Below, piece by piece: positions 1 to 10,600 of a stretch of 64,000 bases of DNA. This DNA comes from Duncaniella muris (GTDB taxonomy: Bacteria > Bacteroidota > Bacteroidia > Bacteroidales > Muribaculaceae), in NCBI RefSeq assembly GCF_003024805.1, contig NZ_PUEC01000001.1, forward strand, positions 1 through 64,000, given 5' to 3'. The stretch's first letter is position 1. Every line of letters begins with the position of its first letter. The notes beneath the pieces are model-generated. The model made no database searches, was not told where the DNA came from, and saw only the letters and a program-made list of their open reading frames with translations. The position numbers were made by a program, and so were the translations under genes.

Positions 1-75
1 GAGATACCCTTTGAGCGGGTTTTCCTTGTTGGGCGTACCTTTTTGTCGCCCACCTGTTTTCTTACCTTTTGCCAT
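1..75 (-). CDS. Small terminase-like protein, N-terminal fragment
   Basis: Only the first 25 codons are in the window; the gene continues past the left edge. The start is the ATG at 75-73. The fragment is basic and contains GGRQKGTPNK, the N-terminal signature I associate with small terminase-like or DUF5681-like proteins of Bacteroidales phages, which would bind DNA during packaging. It is transcribed away from the virion genes at 155 and has its own late-type promoter 25 nt upstream. The role is inferred from this short motif only. Confidence 0.5.
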   Translation of the reverse strand, partial: MAKGKKTGGRQKGTPNKENPLKGYL

Positions 76-81
76 GATACA

Positions 82-121
82 AAACTTAAAAGTTGCCTGC
101 AAAGATAGTGCTGTAAATTAG
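82..121 (+). promoter_or_regulatory. Late-type promoter for gene at 155
   Basis: AAAACTTAAAAG on the plus strand (TTAAAA begins at 86) is followed 28 nt later by TAAATTAG at 114, one mismatch from TAnnTTTG. The upstream element is a perfect copy of the phage consensus. This and the minus-strand site form an overlapping divergent promoter pair. Confidence 0.5.
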
Positions 122-140
122 CGCACGAATTATAACTTTT
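100..140 (-). promoter_or_regulatory. Late-type promoter for leftward gene at 75
   Basis: On the minus strand AAAAGTTATAA (upstream element, TTATA beginning at 135) is followed by TATCTTTG beginning at 107, a start-to-start distance of 28 nt. Seven other sites in this window have the same spacing. The -7 box fits the Bacteroidetes TAnnTTTG consensus. It overlaps the oppositely directed promoter for 155. Confidence 0.6.
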
Positions 141-154
141 GAAACATCGCTATC

Positions 155-646
155 ATGATAGGAAGTTTAGTAGGCGCAGGTTTGTCGGCTGTCGGGAGCA
201 TTTTCGGCGGTATCTCGGCAAGCAAAGCAATGAAAAAGGTCAAGAAGAATCTGCAACAGCAGAAGCAGGCGAACCAAGACTGGTATGACCGCCGATATAA
301 TGAGGACGCGACCCAGCGTGCGGACGCACAGCGTATCCTAACCAAAACCGAGGAATCAATCCGTAACCGCAACCGACAAGCCGCCGGAGCGCAGGCTGTG
401 ATGGGTGGAACGGAAGAGAGTGTTGCGGCCGCCAAAGCCGCCAACAATCAGGCACTCGCAGACGCGACATCGCAGATTGCCGTCAATGCCGAGGCTCGCA
501 AAGACCAGATCGAGCAGACCTATCAGCAACGTGACGCGCAGATAAATGACGCTCTGAATAATCTTGAAATAAAAAAATCAGAAGCTATCTCGTCAGCCGT
601 GCAGGGTGTGACACAAGCCGGTGCAGGCATAGCAGGTGCATTCTAA
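155..646 (+). CDS. Small Gly/Ala/Gln-rich virion or ejection protein
   Basis: A 163-aa protein. The first 20 residues form a glycine-rich hydrophobic segment (VGAGLSAVGSIFGG) that could insert in membranes. Residues 25 to 145 are charged, Gln/Ala-rich and probably helical or coiled-coil, and the tail is again Gly/Ala-rich. This layout is common in internal virion proteins injected with DNA. It begins the rightward run that leads into the polyvalent gene, behind a late-type promoter, with 13 nt to the next gene. The ejection role is inferred from composition and context; no catalytic motif is visible. Confidence 0.5.
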   Translation: MIGSLVGAGLSAVGSIFGGISASKAMKKVKKNLQQQKQANQDWYDRRYNEDATQRADAQRILTKTEESIRNRNRQAAGAQAVMGGTEESVAAAKAANNQALADATSQIAVNAEARKDQIEQTYQQRDAQINDALNNLEIKKSEAISSAVQGVTQAGAGIAGAF

Positions 647-659
647 TCCTTTGTGACAT

Positions 660-1682
660 ATGGCAGGATATACTGAAGAACAACATGAGCAGAGCCAAGC
701 TGCCACCCCAGCCACCGTGGGTGCTGTCAGTACGTCCGGCTCTCAGCCGCAGAGTGAACAGCCTGCGGTATCAACCGACACCGAACACGAAACGCCTGCT
801 GTTTCTCCCGAACAGCAACAGCGCGTGGACGCTACCGCAGGTACTGACCGACAAATCAAGACCATTCAAGACTGGATGGACGCGGAGGGCAACCGCCCCG
901 AAACCGAGGAAGAGCGAAAGAAGCGTGAGCGCAGGGAGAAGTCCAAGCGTATTATCGCAGCCGTCAGTGACGGCATATCGGCGTTGAGCAACCTGTATTT
1001 TACATCGCAGTATGCTCCCGACATGTACAACCATGAGAAAGGGAGCATGACTAATGCCGTTGACGCTCGCCTTGAACGTCTGAAAACGGAGCGTGAGAAG
1101 AATGCCGACAAGTATCTGCAATTCTCGCTCAAACTCGGAGACCTTGAAAATGAGCGTGCCAAGACCTTGCGCGAACTGGAAGCACAGCAGGAGCGTCAGA
1201 AACTCGCACGCGAGAAAGCACAGCGCGAGGCCGATTTACATCCTCTAATTATGGCGATAAAGGGTGAGCAACAAAAAAAGGCCGAGCAAGAGGCAATTTC
1301 AGCAAAGTATGAAGCAGATAACAAGCCTACATCGCTTGAACTTGATAATGAGTACAAACGAGCAGGAGTAAGGCAAAGGGATGCAGCCGCAGGTGCTTCA
1401 AGAGCATCAGCCGCCAACTCTTACGCTTCTGCGAGAGCGCATGACCGCTCCAACGCAAGGGAATTCACTGCATGGGATGAGCATGGCAACCCCCATCCAT
1501 TTGCGACCGAGAAAGCTGCCATTGCCTATGCCAAACAGCACGGCACATGGAAAGAAGAGGATGTTGTTGAAACAACTGAATCAGAAAATGAAATAAACGG
1601 AAAGACCTCATCGACCAAGACCAAGAAAGGCGGTCATGCAGGCAAACCCAGCCCCACCGGCAGACAATCTCCAACCGCATAA
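660..1682 (+). CDS. Coiled-coil structural protein, unknown
   Basis: A 340-aa protein with a Gln/Ala/Thr/Ser-rich, probably disordered first 60 residues. A highly charged region at roughly 70-105 (many Arg, Glu, Lys) is followed by a short hydrophobic stretch (IIAAVSDGISALSNLYF) and a long coiled coil to about residue 230. The C-terminus is Lys/Gly/Ser-rich. It lies between an ejection-like protein and the polyvalent gene with short gaps, so a virion-internal role is plausible. I do not recognise a family. Confidence 0.5.
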   Translation: MAGYTEEQHEQSQAATPATVGAVSTSGSQPQSEQPAVSTDTEHETPAVSPEQQQRVDATAGTDRQIKTIQDWMDAEGNRPETEEERKKRERREKSKRIIAAVSDGISALSNLYFTSQYAPDMYNHEKGSMTNAVDARLERLKTEREKNADKYLQFSLKLGDLENERAKTLRELEAQQERQKLAREKAQREADLHPLIMAIKGEQQKKAEQEAISAKYEADNKPTSLELDNEYKRAGVRQRDAAAGASRASAANSYASARAHDRSNAREFTAWDEHGNPHPFATEKAAIAYAKQHGTWKEEDVVETTESENEINGKTSSTKTKKGGHAGKPSPTGRQSPTA

Positions 1683-1694
1683 TCATAATCCACT

Positions 1695-4600
1695 ATGGCA
1701 GAAGATAAAGTAACCAACCTATATAACGCATTTGTCAAGAACGGCTATGCGATGGAGCCGGAGGCGCAGTTCCGCGAGAACCTCAAAGACCCCAAGAAGC
1801 GCAAAGCCGCTTATGACGCTCTTGTTGCTGACGGCTACAACATGGAACCGTTCGCCGACTTTGAGAGCAATATCGGATTTGGCGCACCTACACCTGCGCC
1901 TGCGCCCACCGCCCCGACACCACAACAGCAGGCTCAACCTGCCGCGACCGCAGCCCCTACTTCCGTACCTGCTTCGGCAACTGCGGAAGAGCAAGAGCAG
2001 GCACCGGTCCAGTCTCAACCCGAACAGGCTGCATGGCAACCCTCCGAGCAGGAGAAGATACGAATGTCGTATCAGATGCACACCATGCTCAACGATTTCA
2101 AGCAAAAGTCAAAGGCACGCATAGAGCAGGTTCAGCGCATGACCGAGCCGCTCACGCCCGAAGGCAGGAAGAAACTCAAAGCCGCCAAATTCCAAGCGCA
2201 GCTTGCAGGCACTCCTACAAAGGTAATGGGATTGACACCGCCGACACCTGCCCCTGCTACCGAGGGAGCGGAGGTAGCCGCCGAGGGCGAAGCACAGCAA
2301 CAGCCAGTGCAGAGCGGTCAGTCGCCCGTACCTTACGGAGTGAAGTATATAGATGGCAAGGCTGTCACCCAGTGGTTATTGCCCGATGGCAGGCTCACAA
2401 CAAACTATTTGGAGGCAGACCAAGCCGAGTATGGCGCGCGAACCGCACGTCTGCGCCACCAGTTTGAGAACCGCATGAAGCAGAACGGACTTGACCCTGC
2501 CAAACCCGAAGATGTGGAGATGCAGGCGCAGTTTGACGCACAGGCCCCTGCATACAGCGTTGTAGCAGACCTTTGGCGTGAAGCCGAAGAGAAGCACAAG
2601 GCTGACAAAGAGCGCAACGCCAATAAGCATTGGAATAGTTATGCGTCTATGGGAGGCGGACGCGAGATGCGTGTAGTGACGACCTCTATGAATCGCCACG
2701 CTGACAATATTTCGCACATGACACGCTTTGACCTTGAAACGATGATGGACAATGCGTGGAATCGTGTCGGCTCACAGATTACCGCCAACTGCTATAACCG
2801 CCTGCGTCAGCAGTACCCCGGCGCAAGCGAAGAGGAATTGCAGGCTACCGCCTCGCAGATGGCACGTTCGTTGTCGGACAACGCCGTGTACCAGTATGCC
2901 GTTCAGCAGAACACGCCCAAAAGCACACTGGAATACTTCGGTCGTACTGTCGCAGACATGAACGTGGTTAACTCGATCAGCAAAGGTCTTGCCCGAAGCC
3001 AAGCAGGAACGAGTGGCGACCTTGCAGCTTATGAGGCCGCTATGGGTGAGTATGGCAAGAACCACCGCGTCGCGCAGGTGGCAGGCACAGTCGCAGGCAT
3101 GGCTGTTGACCCCGTGACATGGGTGTCGGGAGGTGTCGGCTCTGTCGCAGGCAAGGGTGCAATCAGCCTCGGTGGCCGATATGTTGCAAGCCGGGCCGCC
3201 ACATCTATGTCAACGCAGGTAGGCTCTCGCCTCTTCTCGTCATCGCTGACCGGTCGTATCATTACCGGGGCGGCCGCAGGCGGTGGCAACTTCGCCACAT
3301 ACGAAATGCTCAAAGAGGGCGAGAGCCAGTTTCTGCACGGCGGTCATGTCAATGCCGAGACCGGCGAGGTTGAGGGATATTCAGCCGGAGCAATCCTAAA
3401 GGCAGGCGGTCATGGCCTTGTCCTCGGTAGCGTGACCGGTACGCTGTCGCCTATGATAGGCAATGTCGCCGACAAGTATGCCAAAGCGACCACAAGCACG
3501 GCAGGCAAAGCAGGCGTACGCTTCGGAGAGGTAGCTGTCTCAACTGTCGCCGAGGGTACGGTGTTCTCAATTCCCCAGTGGATAAGCGGAGAGGGAGACG
3601 CTTTTGACGTGTGGACCGACAACATGGCGATGATGTTAGGTTTCAAGGCACAGCATGGAATCAAAAGCGCACCTCGTATGATTGCAAGCCTGCGCCCATT
3701 CAAGCCTACAAACGGCAGACCGCTGACGCAGGCAGAGCGCAACCACAACCGCATGGACTTTGAGGAGCGTCTGCGCCGGAATTTGGACGCAAGTCCGGGC
3801 GACCTATCATTCACAGCCGATGAGCGCGAGGAACTGCGCCGGACAGGCTATGGCGAACTCGCCGACCTGTTCAGCCGAGACCGCGTACAGGAAGCGCAGA
3901 ATCCCAACATCAACCCTGCCGAGGGTGCAATTGAGTTGAGGGCAGAGCGTGTGGAAGCCGAAACAATCCACCGCTCACCCGAATTTGACGGCTATTCGGC
4001 AATGGAAGAACTCATGCAGGACGGCAGGGTAAGCCAAGCCGCACGCGCCAAAGCATATTATATCCTCACCGGTCGTATGCTCCCGATGGGTAGCGTGACT
4101 GGCTACACCAAGACCACCGCCGATGATGGACGTGTAACAATCAATTCCACAACCGCCGACGGCGAGATTGTGACCTCTCGCACGTTCAAGAACGAGCAGG
4201 AAGCCAAGCAGGAGACCGATAACATCATGCGTCAGGCAGAACTCAACACCATTGATGTCGGCGAACGCTACAAGGAAGCAGTCGCCGATGATATGGTGCT
4301 TGACGCAGCTATCAGCGAGGTGTCTCCCGGCGCAGACCCTGCAACCATCAAGAAGATATATCGTGCCGTCAAGGCAGGGAATAAGGACGTGACGGAATCG
4401 CAGGTGCAGTTGGTTGAGTTTCTTGATGACGCTATCGGCCGCAACAAGGAGATTGCCGACAAGTACCGCCCCGAAGCAATCCGTGCGGAACTGATGAACT
4501 CGACCGGGATTGATGTGGACGCAGTTCTGCGTAAAATGCCGGGCAAGCGCACCGAGGCAGAACAGGCGGCTGTCAAATCGTATCTTGAACGGCTCTTTCC

Positions 4601-7600
4601 CGAAGAGGCCCGACAGCAGAACGCAGACCCTACCCCGGAGCAGGCAGAGGCGCAGAACCGATATGAGCAGGGTCGCCTGCTGTACGGACGCTTTGAAGAG
4701 GGCGACCCGACCGTGCAGGCTGATGTGGACGCTATCGCCCTGCGTATGCAGGAAGCATACCAAGCGGTTGAGGACGCGTTCGGAGCAGAAGCCGAATATT
4801 ATATGTTCCATGTCAACGAAAATCCGTGGGCATTGGTAAACGACCCCGAACTTACTGCCGAACAGCAGGACGCAGTTCTATACTACATCAACGCAAAGGC
4901 GGCTCTTGACGGCGTTATGGACGCTTCCAACGAGGTGGCCGACCGAAAGCGTGCAGAGGTTGAGCAGTCAGTAGGCAAGCGCACCCACAAGGATAAGGAC
5001 GGCAAGGACGATGGTATGATAATATCTGCCGAGACCAAAATGGGGAAGCAGGTATATATTGTAATGGGAGATGTCGTGATGTTCCCCGATAATAAGGGCG
5101 TGGACAGACAGAACTCAAGCAGTCAAATATGGGTATTAAATCCCGAAAGCGGTGAATATGAACCGTCCGCACCGGAGTTCATTGAACGTGTAATTGAAAC
5201 TGTAAGTGTGCAAGACGAGCTGGACACCGCATTGTCGGTGATCGAGCAGGAGCAGATGAACATCTTCGGCGAGAATGCCGTTGCTCCCGAAGAAGCAACA
5301 GAATCGGAAGCAGAGCCGGAGTACATAGACCCATTTGCCCGGTCTGCTGAAGCGGAAGCACCTGCAACCACTGACACCGAGGAATACGACCGAGGATATG
5401 AGGAGGGTATTGAGGTTTCTACGAGCCTTTCCGATGAAGTCCTCAACCAAACAATCACCGACCTGCGAGGCCGTGATTTCCTTACCGAGGAATGGCGAGG
5501 CCGTCTTGAAGCCTACGAATATGAGCAACAGCGCAGGCAGATGGAGGCGCAGAACGCGCCCGCCGAAACAACAGGCAACAATGGCACTGAAAATATTCCT
5601 GCGCCCGAACAGCAGGCCGAAACCGCCCTCTCGCGCATACCTTTAGATGAGGAAACGCAGGAGCCGCGCTTTACAGCCGTTGACCCGGAAACAGCATGGG
5701 ACGGCCTCGTTGAGGCTATGGAGGGGGAAGCCAACGCCCTGCCAATCGCACAGCAGATGATTGAGGATGCCAACAAGAGATTGGAGGCACTGGGCAAGAA
5801 GCCGCCGACACCGGTCAAGCCTAAACTTGCAGGCAAGGCCGGGCCGATGGCTATGCGTGCCGAGCAGAAGCGCGTGGATGAGGCCAACGCCAAAGCGCAG
5901 TCCGAGTATCAGCAGGCACTCGCGGACGCGCAGGCCGAGGCGCAGGCGTGGAGCAACATTCTCCGTGTCTATACCTCGCGCAATGCCGAGCTGCGCCGTC
6001 AGCAGGAAGAGGAACGCCGTCAGCGTGACGCTATCGCCCACGATGAAGCTGTCGCACGATTTGAAGAGGAACAGCGTATCAAGGCAGAGAAGCAAGCCGA
6101 GCAGGAGCGCATAGGTGTTCACGCTGTCAATCCGAAGATACGCGAGCGTTGGGAGTCCGCTCCTAAGGTGGAGGGTAACGAGGACGCTCTGACCCTGCCC
6201 GACGGCTCTACTATCTCCGGCAGATACATTCTGACCGAGGCAGGAGCCGCCTCGCCGAGCCATGATGTGAACAATGCTTATGCACCCACCGAGGGTTTCC
6301 CGATTGATGAGAACGGCCAAAGCGTCAACGACCGCGACTATCAGCGTGATAAGGACGCACAGCAGAAAGTTGAGGGTATGGCAGGCAACTATGACAACCG
6401 CGCCCTGCAAGACCCAGTAATAGTGAGCAAGGACGGCGTGGTGCTGTCGGGCAACAATCGCACCATGTCGGGCGACCTCGCAGCGCGTCAAGGCACAGAT
6501 AGGGCATACAATGACTACCTCGCGCAGTTCGGACACAAGAAATACGGCTTTACCCCGGAGCAGGTGGCAAGTATGAAGAATCCTCGCGTGGTGTTTGTGC
6601 CGGACGAGGCTCTGCCTTACGATGCCACCACCTTTGCACGCTTCAACGCGCAGGAGAAGAAATCGCAGGGCAAACCAGAAGCCGCCGTCAAACTCGGCAA
6701 GATTGTTCCCTACAATGTTTTCACAAGCATTGTCAACGATATCAGCCGCTATGACCGCCTTTCGGACTACTATGCCGATGAGAAAGCGATTGCTCACGCA
6801 CTGGGCGCACTCATGCAGGCAGGAGTCATCAACGATATGCAAATGCCCGAAATGAGAACCGGCACAGCGTTGTCGGCCGCAGGCAAGGAACTGATTGAAA
6901 ATACACTCATCGGCAAGGTGTTCCAAACCTCGCCCGATGCAGTGCGTCAGATAATCTCTATGCCGACACTTCGCCAGTCAATCGTTATGGGATTGAATGA
7001 GATTGCCAATAACCGCACTCTTGCCCGAAACGGCTACGACATCAGCGAGGAACTTGCAAAGGCTGTAGACCTTGTTACTCGCGCCAAGGCCGCTATGCCG
7101 GACGTATATACCGATGGAATGCCAGTGTCGCCCTTCGGACGTATGCAGGGATTGTTTGATGATGAGTTTGGAGACAGCCGTGTCGCTGACGCGACCGCAC
7201 TCCTGCTTGCAGACATTCTCAACAGCGGTAAGCCGAGCGACCTGCGCAAGGTGCTGACCTCATACAACAACGAGGCTGCACAAGCTTCGGGCGGTCAGAT
7301 GGATATGTTCTCCGGCTCGATCCCCACAAAAGAAGAAATACTCACAACCGTAAATGAACATTTCAGAAATGCAACCCCAAAAGAACAGCAGGCACTCGTG
7401 GACGCTGCCATTGCGGAGCGCAAGCGCAGAGCCGAAGCAGACGCAGAACAGCGTGAACGAAGCGAGGCAAGTGAACAAACTCCGAATGATGATGAACGCA
7501 GTGCAGTGCCTCAACAGCCAACCGCAGACGGCGGCACAGAGTTAGAACCGCTTGCCAAAGAGCGCAACGACATTCACGAAGATACGCCCGAAGAGGCCGC

Positions 7601-10600
7601 ACTCCGCGCACGAATCAGCGTGGGCGATGAATGGGAAGAGAAAGGCCCCGCGCCCGACAAACCCATCTACAAACGTAAACTCTACGTTGACGGCAAGCAT
7701 GAGGTCATCCAAACTGACGCTCCCGACAAGAACGGCTCATATACTGGCAGTCAGTTGACTTATGAGGGGCGCGACTTCGGCGACCTCAAAGAGATTGCCG
7801 ATTACATTGACGGCGGTATGCAGGCAGAGCCGACCGAGGCGCAGAAAGCCGCAGGCAACTATAAGATGGAACACCGCCGTGTTGACGGATACAACATCAG
7901 CATAGAGAATGCCAAAGGCAGTGTGCGCCGTGGTACTGGAGCGGACGGCAAGCCGTGGGAAACTACCATGCAGAACGACTACGGATATATTCGTGGGACT
8001 GAGGGAGTGGACGGCGACCACATTGACGTGTTCCTTTCCGACACTCCCGAAGAGGGCGATGTGTTTGTCGTTGACCAAGTGAACGAGGACGGCTCGTTTG
8101 ACGAGCATAAGGTTATGTACGGCTTCCCCACGGAGCAGGCCGCGCGTGACGCATACCTCTCCAACTATGAGCCGGGGTGGACCGGCCTCGGCGCGATTAC
8201 CCACGTCAGCAAGGACGAGTTCAAGAAGTGGATTCAGTCGAGCAGACGTAAGACCAAACCCTTTGCCGAGTACAAGAGCGTCAAGCCTATTGTGGGCAAT
8301 GACATGATTGGACGTTCACTCACCGAGCAGGAAGCAACGGAGTTGATTGCACGAATGGAAGCAACCGCCGAAGTCGCTCCCACAATTGAACTCACGCCCG
8401 AAAACTGGATTGCCCAGTTCGGAGAGGACGGCACTGTTGAAACTCCCATAGGCATTGTCAAGATGGGTGCAAACCAGTTGCTGAAACTCTACTCTACCAA
8501 GCGTACTGGTTATTTCGGCATGATTCATCCGACACTCAGCACTCCCGATGTAATCCTTGAGGAAGCAGACCCAAAGGAAGGCTCTGAACGTGATAGCAAA
8601 TATCTTTTCATCAAGACGTTTGTAAAATCGGACGGCACTCGCATAGTTCATTTTGAATCCGTGACCGTCAAGAAAGACGGCATGGAAGTGTCCATCAGCA
8701 GTCATGAGATAAAGGACAAGTCATTAAAGAACAAGATGCAGAACGATATTGTCCTGCACCTTGATGAAAAATTGTCTCCCAGTTCTGAAATGCGCTTAAC
8801 CGAGGCTCCGAGTGAATCGGAGGGACCGGACCTTGTTCCTACGTCCGACAATGTTATATCTTCTGACCGCAAAGATAATACTTTGTCAGCAGATAAACAA
8901 GCGGAGAGCGCGGAAAGTTCTGAACCGTACACCATTACGCCCACAACCTACACCAACAAGAAAGGCAAGACGAGCGATGTTCACCTTGTCAAGTTCAACC
9001 GCGAACTGACCGCCGAGGAAAAGGCGGCTCTTGACACCTTTGTGCGTGAGCCACTCGCAGAAGGTAAGAAAACCTCACGCGGTTGGTATGACCGCAAGCA
9101 GGGCGGTTATATGATGCGCAGTGAAGAAGCTGCACGTCAACTCGGTGAAATGCTTGGCAACGAGGAAGCGGTTGCAGACGTACAACCTATGACTGCCGAG
9201 GAACTCCGTGAGGCTGTCGGTGCGAGCCGCACACGCAATCCCAGGCCTAAGAAATCACCTATCAACCGCGTAAGCCTTGAAGATGTGATGACCGACCTGT
9301 CGACCAAAGGCGAAACCAAGTTGAGCGACCATGCCGAGCCAGTCAAGGCAGAGCAGGAAGCACAGCACGAAATCTCCGATGATGAAATGCAGTGGTTGGC
9401 TAATGAGCTGCGCGAGTTGCTCGGCATCGGAGAGGATGAGGGAGACGCTGATATCAAATTCAGTGACCCCGGCGAACTCACACCGCAGGAGCGTCAGCGT
9501 ATCCAGTCGGCAGGCATACGTCTTGCTATGGGTCTTGTAGAGCGTGACACAACCTCTTTCCCCGACTATGCTACCAAGATGGTTGGATTGTTGGGCGACA
9601 AGATACGTCCGTGGCTCAAATCATTCTACGAGGGCGCACGTTGGACACCCGGATACGAGAAATACGCCTTTACACCTACGGAGCAGGTAGCCGTCTTTGA
9701 CGTGCAGAACTTCGACAAGAAGCAGGCAGACCCTATCGCGCAGGCTGCCATGATTGTTGAAGAGCGCAAAGCTGCCACCGCTTCGGAGCAGGCGCAGAAA
9801 GAACTTATTGAAACCCGAAACAAAAACCGAAGAGAAAATGACAAGCAGAGAGAAGCAGATACAGCAGCTCTTGCAGAAAAAGCAGAGGCTGTTGCAGGCG
9901 AAGCAGAAGTTACAGCGCAAAGCGCAGGAACTGGAGAAGCAGGACGCAAGCGCATCCTCCGCGACCTCAAACGAGTAGATGACACCCTTGACGAGGTCAA
10001 CGACCAGTTGGCAATCCTCGGCTATTATGAAGCCGAAGAGGTTGACAAGGATTTCAACGAAGCATACGGCTATATGCGCAATGCCGAGAAGAAAGCCGTC
10101 AAGGATGCAGTTGAACTCGCCAAACAACTTGTGAACGACCTCGGCCTGGGACTTGACAAGGTGACAGGCTCAACAACCGCCAACCGTGGCAAGAGAAAGA
10201 ACGCCGTTACCGCGAATATCGCGCCCGCAGGCGGTGACATATCCATTCGCCTGCCCCTCAATGAGGGCCGCGAACTCTACATTACTATCGGTCTTGACCC
10301 GTCAGTAACGCCGGGCGATGTGACATACAGCGGAGATAACTTGCAAGCCACTCGCATCATGTACCGCGTTGAATGGCCCGATGAAAAAGGTCATGTGTCG
10401 TTTGACCGCATGGGGCGTAACTGTTGGGCTGATGCCAACGTGACCTATGCCGACCTGCTTAAAGGTATTCAGCGCGAGGCCAAAGAGTATCTTCCATCCT
10501 CAACTCCTGCCGAAGCCGAGGAAACCCACAATGGCTACAAGATAGGCGATGAGGTCATGTGGGACCGTTACGGCAACGGCAATTGGGAGAAAGTCAAGAT

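Noticed and set aside
5643-6926. 427-codon open frame on the minus strand inside the polyvalent gene
   Set aside because: It is rich in Cys, Leu, His and Arg, as expected for the antisense of a Glu/Ala/Gln-coding sequence, and has no domain, promoter or neighbour on that strand.
9754-9978. 74-codon frame in the polyvalent gene encoding a Gln/Lys coiled coil
   Set aside because: The main frame here is itself a plausible charged coiled coil; the alternative arises from repeated GCA-GAA-type codons read out of phase. Weaker than the case at 10843.
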